A stretch of 64,000 bases of DNA from Branchinecta lynchi (GCA_023053575.1 JAKZAP010000020.1:19649998-19713997), one strand, 5' to 3'; counted from the stretch's first letter, positions 53,079 through 64,000 are shown. Numbers and translations are program-made. Notes: generated from the letters alone by a model not told the origin.

Positions 53079-54954
53079 GATGCAGAAAGTTCCACGGGCA
53101 CATACGTCTGTGTCTTTTGCTTTATGGATGGTGCTGACAATATTCTGAATTTCAGAAGGCTTGACTGCACTTCAATCTAAAACAGAAACCATTATCAGTT
53201 ATCAAATTTGCTGGTCAATTATTTGTTTATCAGAATTTACCCCAAAATTTAATTGTGACTTCACCAAGAAGTATGACAAGATAGTTTCTTAGAAGTCTCT
53301 GACCACATTTTTTAGATGCTACCTGAATGGTTCATTCAGTAAGAACACGGTTTGGCCTAGCATAGCAAATGGGTGACGACGGGGAATAAGTAGGGTACGG
53401 TACCCAACATAAACAGTAAAGCAACCTGCTATTTTTTAATCTGGATCAGGGACTACATTATCACCTAGTAAACCGGCCAAAGTTCAAGTTTCTGAAAAAC
53501 TCCTGATACATTAGTTGATACCTACTAATCAATTACTGCCTTTTCTGGCCAAGAACAGAATCAAAACTTATCAATTAGCTGCTGATTGTTTGGGATTATA
53601 ATATCTCTGCTGGGTTGTATACTGGGTTAGTGGTTAGTACATATGGGCATATTACTGGTACTGATAAACCTGATTATTTCTTTATTTAATTTTTTTTTTT
53701 TGGGGGGGGGGGGGCAAAGTAGCAGAGCTTGCTTGCAGCAAATATTATTATAGCTAGTACTATAGAGTTTAAAACGAGCAGTCTACTACAAACCTATGAT
53801 TTATATATATACCCTATATGCATAGCCTAAACTATCTAGCCTTGGGGATAGGATCTACCCAATGCTATGTATATCCAATGTTTGGCATGGGGCTTGCAAA
53901 ATTCAGAGATTTGTGGTAGACTTGGTCAAGGGTAATTCTCCCCCAAGTAAAAATCTTTTTGAGAAAAAAAAATTCTTTTTCAATTTACAATTATACCTTT
54001 ACTCCAGGACACAGTGCCCCAGCTTAATGCACACAGTGCTTATCTGTTGGAATACAGTGGGGGATGCCCACAATCCTGCTGCTGGAATGTTAGAGCACTG
54101 ACTGTTCCCAAAATTTGTAGATGTGTGTATGACTGGGTTGTACCCTACTCAAACCTAAAGGCCAAGTCTTGCTTTTAAATTTTACCCTAGACTGCATAAT
54201 TTATAAGGGTGAAGCCTGGATTCCAGACAGCCATTTTTTTTTTTTGCCCACCGCCCAGCCACCCAAAAATGCGTAATACTTAATACCATGCCTAATACCA
54301 AAAATGCGTAGGGAACTAATGGTAAGGGTGTCCCGTGCTGCTTGGTTTTCCATTCTACCTACTGTGGTTCAGAATGACAAGTCACAAATTCTTAACCAGA
54401 AATCTAAATAGTTATTTCTGTATCACAACTGAAAACAAGGGAGTAGATGTCTTGCATGTTGGACCTCAGTTGGATAAGTCATTCACAAATCCTCAGTATT
54501 TGGGCACAATGTCGTAACATTAGGAAATGCATGCTCTAAGAAAGAGTCGAGGTAGTCTATGCTTATTTGAATTCCTATCTCGATTTTGTCCATACATGGC
54601 TTTGTTTATGCCTACAAAACAGTGAAATAGAAAGGGGGAACAAAAAACTTGGTATCACTGAGTAACTAACTATTTCTTCAATCTTAATGCCACAAAATTA
54701 AACTGAAAAATATCTGTCGACAGAAATTCTTTTGTTTCAAACTTCTCTTCTTCATTCGCTTGTTTGAACAAACTAGGAGCAAGGTAGAGCAATTTGGAAT
54801 CAGTTCCATGTAGATTTGAAGGCTGTTTATCAGTGAAAGGAAAATTCCAGCAAAGTTTATGTGTGCATAGAATCTCTTGACCAACATATTGCCGAAAATA
54901 TCCAACTTTTTCTTCGAATATTAGCCTACTAATTGTGATACCAGTTCAACATTT
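53079..54954. other. Cargo of the TTAA element; hAT MITE relic at 53836-53932
   Basis: 53836-53932 (CCAATGTTTGGCATGGGGC, TTCAGAGATTTGTGGTAGAC) is the right half of MITE family F. A T run followed by about 14 G lies at 53690-53714. No gene supported elsewhere. Confidence 0.45.
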
Positions 54955-55555
54955 TAGGCAAGTAGCAAGTTACAAAGGATGGTTTTCACATTTTCTTCTG
55001 CGACAATTTATTGTTAGGGTAGCGTATAGGTAATAAGCGTATAGGCTATAGGCTATATATATATGCCTACTTTGTGAGATGATGCTTACGTGCTGTGGCC
55101 CCATGTCTCGGAGAAAGAGAACAATACCCTACACAAATCTGTTGGAAAAATCAGTTTTCACTTCATAATTTCGATTTGTCGAAGATCATGAGTTTTCCAA
55201 GCCGTTGCTCACGGGTATCGACATGGTGCCTGATTAGGCAAGGTATGGAAAGAACTAGGTTTAGGCAAGTAGCAAGTTACCAAGGATGGTTTTATCATTT
55301 TCTTCAGCGACAATTCACTGTTAGGGTATGTTCAAATAAGCATATAGGCTTTATATATAGGACTACTTTCTTAGATGATGCTTACATGCTGTAGCCCCAT
55401 GTTTCGGAGAAAGAGAACAATACCCCACACAAATCTGTTGGGAAAAGCAGATTTTCACTTCATATTTTTGATTTGTCGAACATCATGGGTTTTCCAAGCC
55501 GTTGCTCATGGGTATTGACATGGTGCCTGGTTAGGCAAGCTATGTAAAGAACCGA
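54955..55555. repeat. Tandem duplication of ~307 bp
   Basis: TTAGGCAAGTAGCAAGTTAC, CAAGGATGGTTTT, ATGCTTACRTGCTGTRGCCC and TTTTCCAAGCCGTTGCTC recur at 54954 and 55261 with roughly 10% change. The frame at 55095-55394 spans the junction and is not supported as a gene. Confidence 0.85.
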
Positions 55556-56224
55556 CAGAGGTGTTCAAATAAGCAGAGCCTACCTTTACTGTATTTATAA
55601 GTTCTATGAAGAAAGACACCCTGCATGATCTAGGATAAATTTGGGACTGCGCAGAAGTTTGCTGGTAATATCTTCAGGGCAAGTTCGAAGTTATCTAAAT
55701 TCAGGTTGGATCTGGGTTGGATACCTCTCATGTACCAATTTATTTACAGACCAAAGAGACATTTAAAAAAAAAAAAAAAAAATCAGGAATGGGGCAAAAA
55801 AATTGGAAATCCTACACACGAACCAAACAACTGCAATGACATACCTTGGGACAGGCCCAAACACTGCTCTAGTACTAGAGAATAGCATATGATATGACCG
55901 AAAATCGAGGATTTATGCATTAGGCTACAGAGTTGCCTTCTAGCAGGCAAGATTTCCTCTAGGATATTATACTGAAAGAAAAGTCAAAATTAACTGAAAG
56001 AAACTTACCAGGATGAGGTATATCCCTATCCTTTGCTGATGCTAAGCTGGATCTGGTTTACAAGGTTTTGTTTTGTTTGTGTTCCAGAGCTGAAATTTGT
56101 TTTGTTTCAGAAATGTACATATATATCAGACTTACTTGTGGCCGAGACAATATTAAGTCAAGAAAATACATTAATTTATATCCAATTTCTATAAAAATAA
56201 CTTTCTAAAGGAATAAAAAGAGTT
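55556..56224. other. Cargo of the TTAA element
   Basis: A diverged copy of 47640-47880 lies at 55600-55750. The rest is unrecognised. Confidence 0.4.
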
Positions 56225-57780
56225 TTAAATGTTAAATAACAAAGACAAGAGAGGTGTAAGAAAACTGCGCTTATATTTGTCAAGGTTAGCAAAATTGGAG
56301 CTCGGCAGGCAGCAGAAATCGTCGTAACCGTATTTCACCAAAAATAAATTGGGTAAGAATCGACTGATTTCTGATGTAACATTGCATCCTAGGGGGTGGT
56401 AATTTGACAACGTGATAGTTTTATCAGCCCATTGAACTTTAAGGAAACTTGATATTTGGAAAGATCTCGTGCCTCAGACGACCAATTTAGTCTCCGGAGA
56501 GGACCCGGTGACTTTTGGGGGGAGCTGGAGGGGGCAACCGGAGATCTTGGGAAACGCTATGACTGGAGGGATCGGGTAAAACTTGGTGGTAAGAGACCAA
56601 TCAAACACTAGATACATCATTGACATAATCAAACCGGATTCGAGCACTGTGGGGGGATTTGGAGAGGGGTCTGGAATTCTGGTGATCCCGCGAGTGTGGT
56701 ACTTCCTGATGTACTAAGACGATGAAACTAGGCTGGCGTGTCCAGGACTCGAACAAACTGACTTGAGAATAGGCGTTTGCATGATTTGACCATCTTGGGG
56801 GGGGGGGGGAATCCGGAATCTCGTGGCATTCATAACTTTTGAACGAGCGATCGATTTGAATGAAACTTCGCAAGAAGTTTCGCGAGGGAGTTAGAAGGAT
56901 TATTGAATCCGGAAATTACCAATTTCTGTAGGTTGCCAACAGGTGGTCTGATTCGAGTGAAACTTTTCTGGTGATAAGAACTGATGACCTAGACAGGCAA
57001 GACATGTCTCCGAACCACATGCGGCAACGGTTGGAGAGGGGGGGGGGAGTCTGGAAACTTTGTGACATGCACAGAAACCAAACGAATGGACCGAACGGGA
57101 TGCAGCTTTGACAGTACCGATTGTATGCGATCTAGTTTGTTTTTATGGTTCGGACCAGATCCGGCCAGGGTAGGAGGAGGATGAATCGGAAACCGGAAAT
57201 TTGCAGATATGCTTCGATCGGACTCAAACTTGAAGGACGAGAGGAGGAGATGTCAGAGATACGATGTCTATGTGCCCTAATCGCATTTGGCCAGAGTGAG
57301 GGGAGTTGGAGGGGGAGTACCGAAAATTTTGTGGCTCGCATAGGGGTCAAACGAGTGGAGGGATTTGAATGAAACTTGAAGAGTAGAGATACAATGTTCC
57401 CTAGATGACATACTTTAGGGTTCGACCCGGAACTGAACACGGCGGGGGGGGGGGGGGGGGGCTGCGAAAATGCTCAGACTCAAGCGAAACTTGATAGCCG
57501 GTAAGAGAAGATGCTTTAGATGATCAGTTTTTGTGTCTGGATCTGGTTCGGCCGTGGTAGGTGGAGTTTGAGAGTGACGCGTACCTGAAATATTGTGCCC
57601 TGACATTTGTTCTAGATAATCCGAGGCGATGCTAGGAATACTAAAGACTCGAGTGAAAACTAGATATCCTATTTCTAGTTACGATCCTAGGAGGTTGAAG
57701 GGGGTATTTTGTGACGTTCTCATCTACTTTCTTGCAACACCTACTCGTAAAAAGTGCCATATGAGCTCGTAGCTCTTGTT

Positions 57781-58385
57781 TTTGTCTCTTTTTAATCTAA
57801 TATCGGGCCGCTGGTTAATCGTCTAAAAATCAGAATTGGACCTTGTTCGCGAGTTTTCGGTAAAGTGGGAAGAAAAACTGGCTCAATACAGTGAGGGCCT
57901 TGCTACTCGCCCAAGTTAAAAATTTCATTAAAAAAAGATTTGTTACTGCGAAAACTGAAAAAAAAACCACAAATAACACTCGAACTGTTCAAAAAGCTAC
58001 GCACGCAGAAACGTGAACTGGCCAAAACATGAACTTCTAAAAAACTGACTTTAATCAAATGTGACAAGCCTCGATTGCGGTTGTCGACACGCCATTTCCT
58101 TTTGTTACTCACAATCAAATCTCTAAGAATTTATACACGTCAGTTTATCATTTTATGACTAATGATTCTAAGTAAAATGTCACTGTTCTTTTTTACCGGT
58201 TGTAATCAGTTGTTTTAGTCAGTACAAACCAAGGTCAAAATAATTAGAGTTACTAAATTAATATCGCGAAAGCCAACTGGGCAACCGTTATTACAAATGT
58301 TAAAATCTGTAATAATTTTCCTATAAAATTCATATCTTGAGAATTCCTTGCACGCCATCTACGTCACCAAATAAAACTTCTTTAA
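57781..58385. other. Unassigned, with diverged repeat J at about 57990-58160
   Basis: Resembles 46725-46880 as described there. No gene supported. Confidence 0.4.
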
Positions 58386-58827
58386 AGGACACCTGAACAA
58401 CGAAACAATACTTGAACACACCATTGATAATGCATTTACAGACATGGCCACGGAGAGCATTCTTCTCCTGAGCGTGACGTTTTAAAAAATAAGGATGTTC
58501 GTTTCTGGAGGTTTTGCACATGCAGACTCCAAGACAAACATCGCAATTCATTAAAATCTTGTACAGCGCTGGCCGGATCGTACTGGAATTTCTTCTAGAT
58601 ATAGGTTTGGGCTTGACTGGTTAAAAACATTTTCAGAAGAAGGGTTGATTGGAGACATTTGTTCATTTCTAAAATTGTTCGGTACTGAAATAAGGACAGA
58701 TGCAAAATGGAGCAAAAATCATAGCCTGGAAACACTATTTCGTATTTAGATTGGGTTTTCTGCAGGCAATCTTAATGGAAGTCGTATAGATAGGGATGAT
58801 ACTTGGTACTCTTCATTCAGGTGTCAT
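58386..58827. mobile_element. TTAA-flanked MITE, family G, copy 2
   Basis: From AGGACACCTGAACAACG to CATTCAGGTGTCAT, bordered by TTAA at 58382-58385 and 58828-58831. It aligns end to end with 497-952; shared blocks include CAGACATGG-CACGGAGAGCA, GTACAGCGCTGGCCGGATCG and AAATGGAGCAAAAATCATAG. Length 442 bp. No coding capacity. Confidence 0.88.
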
Positions 58828-58940
58828 TTAACAATCATTAAAACGTTAGCTGTTATCCAACCGAAAATACTGATTGCTAGAACCGGCGGAGTATGCCGGC
58901 CAAGAGTCCGACAGAAAAATCCAGGTCAAGTGCACACCTA
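58828..58940. other. Unassigned spacer
   Basis: Nothing recognised. Confidence 0.3.
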
Positions 58941-59887
58941 GGTTGCGTTCCGGAACTTAAAGCACAATGGACACTTCTAATGCTTTACTTTGTATCAAAT
59001 GCTTCACAAATAAACATTTCCGACTTCCTTTAAAAGGCGCTACGAAAATCGGCCGTTTTCTTGTTATCCGTTGTCTTTACCTCTCTGGCATTTCGGAAAT
59101 CCAAATCTTAGGAGCTGGGATATCGTGGCAGGAAATTCGAAAACTCCCAGCAATGCTTGATAGAAAAGGATATATTTGAGATGTCACCAAGGTCAAGCCG
59201 CAGATGCAGTTTACCTGATTGTACTAGTGTTTCATCAGAAGTTCCATGGCTTAAAGTGCATATTAAAAGTTTTTCTTTGTGGAATACTGTTGTGAAGCTT
59301 GATTAGCTTGCTTTATAAAATGTACCAGAATATGCAATAAGCTTGTAAAAAATAGCATATCTACAAAAATCATTCAAAAACAAATAGTCGATTCAAATCT
59401 GAATTATACCAGCTGATTTACGCATAAAATAAAGATCTACTAAGTATTATAAGAAACATCACTTTTATCTTTGTCCAAGCTAGTAAATTGAGAATGTACT
59501 GGCCCAAAAAATTACGCTTTGAAGTATCACAGAGAGGAAACTGTTGAAAAAGCTACTGATCTAGGGGGTAAGCATTGTTCCTAGGTTGTTACAGAGTGGG
59601 ATTGGGGTAGTTTGATGTGCCCATTGAACTTTAACGATCCTTAATAGTTGTTAACTTTTTGCGTTCCGCGTTTCTGATTTAGAAATTTAAGCTCCGCCCA
59701 CCTAAAATTTCCGTTCCAGAGCTTAACGGTTGTTAACTATTTTGTAACGATGGTCGGTGAGCTTCATTACAAAATAGTTAACAATTGCAGAACTGGGAAA
59801 AGTTAACGATCGTTAAAACTGCAGTTAGGTCATCCCCGAAGTAAAGTTAACGATTATTAACAATTGTTAATTTGGGGGAACGCAACC
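58941..59887. mobile_element. MITE with GGTTGCGTTCC ends, interrupted by family C
   Basis: Ends GGTTGCGTTCCGGAACTTAA and GGGGAACGCAACC are inverted, with CTA on both sides (58938-58940 and 59888-59890) as a 3-bp duplication. Without the nested element it is about 273 bp and full of GTTAAC / TTAACAATTGTTAA inverted words. The GTTGCGTT end resembles the AGTTGCGTTTTTG group. The nested element used a TTAA 16-19 bp inside the left end. Confidence 0.8.
58961..59630. mobile_element. TTAA element, family C, complete 670-bp copy
   Basis: Starts AGCACAATGGACACTTC and ends TGCCCATTGAACT, with TTAA at 58957-58960 and 59631-59634. The inverted ends AG--CAATGG and the TTAA target indicate a piggyBac-like or Kolobok-like mobiliser (inference). 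It aligns with 22336-22972 and with both ends of the 9.4-kb element. The 70-codon frame at 58967-59179 is not conserved among copies. Confidence 0.87.
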
Positions 59888-59890
59888 CTA

Positions 59891-60091
59891 GTCCACTGAT
59901 TAGATAAACTTTCTTATTTACCCTTCCACTCCGACAGCTCAACACCACCACAGGTAAACGCAGTTACATTTATCACTGCAGACCACACAGGTTTCACCTG
60001 CCCCCCCCCCCCCCCCAAAAAAAAAAACACACTCTAGGCGTCACCGCCACATGTCGATTATAACCGAAAGTCCAACCAAAAAAATCCCCGG
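59891..60091. other. Unassigned, with a C run followed by an A run
   Basis: About 16 C followed by about 10 A at 60000-60027. Nothing else supported. Confidence 0.35.
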
Positions 60092-60099
60092 TCCATGAG

Positions 60100-60341
60100 C
60101 AGGGTTGCCACATGTCGCACGATAGTGTGAATTGTCACTCTATCTTTTTTTTTTTTTCACTCTTGTCCTACGTAGGACACAAAAATCACTTCAGAAAACG
60201 TTCAGATTTGTTATTTTCCAGCAGTGATTCCAACCAAGCGAGCATTCCACATTTTTTCATGAGAATAAAATTTCACTCACAATTCACCCTCTGTTTTCGA
60301 CCAAAAATAACTTTTTAAAGTTTTTCGATGTGGCAACCCTG
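60100..60341. mobile_element. hAT-type MITE
   Basis: A 242-bp element with ends CAGGGTTGCCACATGTCG and CGATGTGGCAACCCTG. It is bordered by TCCATGAG (60092-60099) and TCTATGAG (60342-60349), an 8-bp duplication with one change. The CAGGGTTGCC end is typical of hAT. No coding capacity. Confidence 0.85.
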
Positions 60342-60349
60342 TCTATGAG

Positions 60350-60587
60350 CAGTTCAAGTTTGTTTAATTCACAAACACTAAACCGTAAATACATTAAAAA
60401 AGCACTGTAGGGAATCAAAATTCGAACGTGCAATGCTTGTTTGTAATTTGATCTTAAACAGAACAACAACAACTTTGAACCCTATAAATGTCGATAATCT
60501 AACAAAGCGAGCCATTTGTAGTTTCGCCATTTGCGGTTTCGCCATTTGAGGTTTCGCTGCACAACAGCTTGTATTGAGACATACATG
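60350..60587. other. Unassigned sequence
   Basis: A short direct repeat of ATTTGYRGTTTCGCC occurs at 60514, 60529 and 60544. No gene supported. Confidence 0.35.
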
Positions 60588-60669
60588 AACTATTTTGATA
60601 GAAGTTGATTTTTTATTTATTTTCGGAGTGTATGACATTTTGTTTTTTGTTACTGTGTATGTTTCCCGC
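60588..60669 (+). mobile_element. LINE 3' UTR cut by the scaffold gap
   Basis: GAACTATTTTGATAGAAGTT, TTTTCGGAGTGTATGACATT and TGTTTCCCGC match 19401-19490 of the LINE tail with the (ATTC)n end. The gap replaces the rest. Confidence 0.7.
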
Positions 60670-60769
60670 NNNNNNNNNNNNNNNNNNNNNNNNNNNNNNN
60701 NNNNNNNNNNNNNNNNNNNNNNNNNNNNNNNNNNNNNNNNNNNNNNNNNNNNNNNNNNNNNNNNNNNNN
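60670..60769. other. Scaffold gap, 100 N
   Basis: Exactly 100 N, a conventional placeholder for unknown length. Translations that cross it contain only X and have no meaning. Confidence 0.99.
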
Positions 60770-63700
60770 GCAGACCATACCGCCCTAATACGTATAAGAG
60801 GTTCTCTAAGAATGCAATCAGTAACAACAAGAATGAATCCTAGGGTGATGCCCTAAGAACTAGGCGACAGTTTGTGAATGACGAGCCCTTGGTGGCATTA
60901 GCATCGTAGCACCTTGCCTTACACTAAAGGGTTGAGTTCAGCTCCGACATACATCAAGAGCTCATAAATTGGATTGGTCGAAATTACATTTTCTCAGAGG
61001 AGAAGTAGGCTATCTAATTTTGCTACACTGCTTTAGTAACACAGCAGCATACAATAAAGGCCAGTCTGACTGCTTACAAAGACATAAGATGGCAAGCAAA
61101 TATACTTTAATTTATGCTATAGCATACAATGAAGCATTGGAAGGAAAACTGTATTATTCTTTAGCTTAATCAGTTTTGAACATTCTCAACCCATTACGCT
61201 CCACTAAATGTTGTTCAATCCGGTGCATCCTTGACTCATGATGACCCAAATAGCTCTTCCAGTGTAGCTGGCGTCCAAGGGAATATGAGACACGCTTCTA
61301 AGTCTGACAGGGCCAGGCGTTTATGATCCTGCAATTAAAAACTTCAATTAGAACGTAAATTAATGTCTGAATATAGTTGGTTTATGATGTTGTTTCCGTA
61401 TAGCAAACCCATCCTCTATTTCAACTACACACAGCTCATCAAGCTTTCTATTCTCACTAAGCTGTGGACCATTGACGCACAAAAGATATGATCGTTGAAT
61501 TGACACTTAGCACTCTTTGTTTCTGAACTAAGTCACATTCATATTTTCATCACAGCAAAAATTGTTCGAAAAAAAAATGCATTTTTTTTTTGTCTCAATA
61601 TTTCACATTTCCAGACATGGTTAAGCCAAGTGCAACACACAAACCTGGGTTGTCAGCACTCAGCTCACAAACTCTACTGTACTTTGTAGGCTACTTGTAC
61701 TTCTGCATGGAAAAGTTTCTTATATGGGACCATTTTGACATCTTAACACTCATCATCCCTCCAGCTAAAGCTTGATTTGAATCCATCCTCTGTTCAAATC
61801 CATGGCCAAGGCAAGAAAAGATGTAGGTATTGGACATTTCCGTCCAAAGACCAACTAATTTCGAACAAGAAAGGTCAAAAAATTAAAGAAGGCATTAATA
61901 CTGTTTCTAAGAAGGACGCATTTTTAAATGATATCAGAAAAAAATCAAATACTCCATCCAAAATAGCAACTGCTTCTGAGCAAGAACGGTAATAAAATGA
62001 AAGAAGGCATAACAGATTTGTATGCCAGTAAAGCGAACCTGGCCACATCAAAGCGAATCATATAAATCCATCCTCTGTTCTAATAAATCGCCAAGGCAAG
62101 AAAAGATTCCAATACTGAATATTCCAATCTTAAATCGCAACTACTTTTGAACAAGAAAGGTCATAAAAAATTAAAGAAGACACTCAAACTCTTTGTAAGG
62201 AGGAGGAATTTTCTAACTGATATTTTTCTAACGGGCCATACTCGGCATTTAAAGCGAGACAAACTTGCGGGTTAAGAAATTTCTAGTAAAGCAAAGGTGC
62301 GGTCTGAACACACCGAGGAAACAATTAAGGCTGTACCGTTTGTTTGCAATGTTCAGAATATGAAGTTATTGGAGCCAGGGTTGGTGAAAACTGAATAAGT
62401 TTCAGTAGGGACGTTCTCTACCGCTAGGGGTGCTAGTATCGCTACTATACGAGTGTGTGTCAATATATGACTAAGTCCAAACACGCCGGCAAACCTCGAG
62501 AAGAACGAGAAAGGTCGGCCGAATGACGGCTCAAATTCTGTATCAACCAATCAACGCGGTTCGTTGAGCCAGCTGTGGTGACGCTTTTGGCTCTTCCGCT
62601 AGGTACACGGTGATTCCTCATCGGAACGAAGAGTTAGACATCCAGAGTGTTTTGCCAAGTCTTGGCGGTACTCCCTAATGTTATTTTCGCAAACGGGCCA
62701 TACTCGTAGCGCCGCCCACTACGCTTGCCGTATTTAAAGCGAGACAAACTTGCGGGTTAAGAAATTTCTATTTAAAAAAAATAACACTATGGTATTCGCG
62801 CCAAGACCTATGCTTTCCGTGCTTTGCTAACGGGCCATACTCGTAGCGCCGCCCACTACGCTTGCGGCATTTAAAGTGAGACAAACTTGTGGGTTAAGAA
62901 ATTTCTAGTAAATAGATATTCCTTCAGCAGAAGCTGACTGTGAATCATGTTTGACCGTGCAAAGCGGATAAGTCAACTACATTTTCTAGTAAAGCAAAGG
63001 TGCGGTCTGCACACAGAGAGGAAACAATTGACGCTACATCATTTTTTTGCAGTGTAATGAGAACGAATTTTCTAACTAAGAAATTAAATACTCTCATCTA
63101 AATAGCAACTGCCTCTGAGCAAGAAAGGTAGTAGAAATGAAAGAAGAGACTGAAAATGTGTGTGCAGATCACAGCAAGATAACACTAGGGAGTAGCGCCA
63201 AGACCTTTGCTTTCCATGCTTTGCAAACAGTCCATACTCGTAGCACCGCCCACTACGCTGGTGGCACTTGAAGTGAGACAAACTTGCAGGTTAAGGAATT
63301 TCTAGTAAAGGAAAGGTGCAGTCTGCACACATCGATGAAACAATTGAGGCTTTTTTGCATTTTTTTGCAATGTTCAGAATAGGAAGTTACCGGAGCCAGC
63401 GTTGGTGAAAACTGAATAAGGTTCAGTAGGGACATTCTCTACATTTACGGGTGCTAGTATCGCTGCTATTCGAGTGTGTGAATTTTGTCAAGTCTTGGTG
63501 CTACTTCCTAGTGTTATTTTGCTCTGGTGCGGATGAAAAAACTTTAAACATCAAACAAATCAAATCTCTAGCTTATACTTCTCACAAACCGATCCACTGT
63601 TCTGGTCAAGGATGAGGGCAAGAAAGATTTCAGATACTGAATATTCCATCTTAAACATCAACTAGTAACGAGCAAGAAAAGCAACACAAATTAATGGCGT

Positions 63701-64000
63701 TCAAATGTTTACAGGGAGTACGCATTTATAAACTGATATCCGAAATGTTGAAATATTCCCATCCTAAACAGCAACTACTTTCAAGCAAGAAAGATAATAC
63801 AAATAAAACTCTTGATTATCTACTGGCATAATATTTACAACCACCAGTTACTTGGATGTTTTTTGAATGACCAAAGGTCATTTGGATAGAAAACCATTGA
63901 AGCCCTTGTAAGTTACGTGTTGGGTTAAAAACTTACCTATTGTGATTCTCTTCCAAGCCCTGCTGATTCCTGTAACAGTTATGATGACAGAGCCTCTATA
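60770..64000. repeat. Near-exact copy of 49850-53078
   Basis: Contains the same satellites, D elements (complete copy at about 63170-63526), 220-bp array unit (62465-62652) and Penelope-type fragment (about 62928-62987) as the first copy. Starts directly after the gap. It is most likely the second haplotype or a mis-scaffolded contig; a very recent duplication is the alternative. Confidence 0.95.

Larger units (their letters stand above)
47064..56438. mobile_element. 9.4-kb TTAA-flanked insertion, family C ends
   Basis: The segment lies between TTAA at 47060-47063 and TTAA at 56439-56442. It starts AGCACAATGGACAGC and ends GCCCATTGAACT; the ends are inverted (AGYNCAATGG) and match the 670-bp family C element at 58961-59630. 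Family C similarity covers 47064-47440 on the left and 56225-56438 on the right. The middle 8.8 kb is new cargo with its own internal duplications and later insertions. I recognise no transposase. The sequence supports a single insertion into A copy 5; whether the cargo moved as one unit is inferred. Confidence 0.75.
46948..57780 (-). mobile_element. Element A, copy 5, split by a 9.4-kb insert
   Basis: The A sequence occupies 46948-47063 and 56439-57780. The first part ends GATCGGATC-TTAA and the second resumes TTAA-GGAAACTTGATATTTGG, which reproduces the uninterrupted GATCTTAATGAAACTTGAT of other copies. It ends ATGAGCTCGTAGCTCTTGTT at 57780. At its low-coordinate end the terminal hairpin and GACG tract have been deleted. 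Modules at 56460-57600 are more diverged than in copies 2-4, so this is an older copy. Confidence 0.85.

Noticed and set aside
60378..60856. Frames crossing the N gap
   Set aside because: Their middle is undetermined sequence; nothing can be inferred.
1..64000. LTR retrotransposon or endogenous virus
   Set aside because: I found no paired long terminal repeats with TG...CA ends, no primer-binding site and no gag, protease, integrase or envelope-like frame.

Overview
The window looks like a stretch of a repeat-rich animal genome, probably an invertebrate. It has spliceosomal introns with GT/AG borders, LINE 3' ends with short tandem tails, eukaryotic tRNA-type pol III boxes and many small TIR transposons. 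Bacterial operons and ribosome-binding-site spacing are absent. I cannot name the species from sequence alone.

Only one host protein gene is clearly recognisable: a long-chain acyl-CoA synthetase of the bubblegum (ACSBG) family on the minus strand. Two consecutive exons are present, 27488-27319 and 16223-16057. They join in frame across an 11.1-kb intron packed with repeats. I did not find the next exon in the 16 kb below, so positions 1-16056 may be intron too. I see no other convincing host gene.

Nearly everything else is mobile DNA in nested layers. (1) Two families of tandem-repeat-bearing elements dominate, here called A and B. A copies are at 7614-8404, 10287-12614, 12902-15780, 19773-21511 and, split, 46948-57780. 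B copies are at 9312-10225, 17737-19205, 26070-27160, 27963-29246 and 31133-32361. Both have a repeat-array core, then a CCAAGTTTCATC box, a (GACG)n tract, TTGCGAT and a terminal palindrome. This is the layout of non-autonomous Helentron-type elements. (2) Many TIR elements have readable target duplications: TTAA families C and G, hAT types with 8-bp duplications, a foldback element with a 9-bp duplication, and several internally different elements sharing the end AGTTGCGTTTTTG with 3-bp duplications. (3) Truncated LINE 3' ends occur throughout. (4) Palindromic repeats carry a hammerhead-ribozyme-like core (CTGANGA, hairpin, GAAA, UH), as in Penelope-like elements. (5) tRNA-Thr(TGT)-like sequences lie at 23118, 42926 and 43156.

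Layout: 1-6.2 kb, nested TIR elements and two tandem arrays; 7.5-15.8 kb, A and B elements including a large inverted pair; 16.0-27.5 kb, the ACSBG exons and intron; 28-36.7 kb, B elements, LINE pieces and foldback elements; 37-46.4 kb, sparser unassigned DNA with small repeats and tRNA-like genes; 46.9-57.8 kb, an A element split by a 9.4-kb TTAA-flanked insert; 58-60.4 kb, TIR elements; 60670-60769, a 100-N scaffold gap; 60770-64000, an almost exact copy of 49850-53078 that is probably a haplotype or assembly duplicate.
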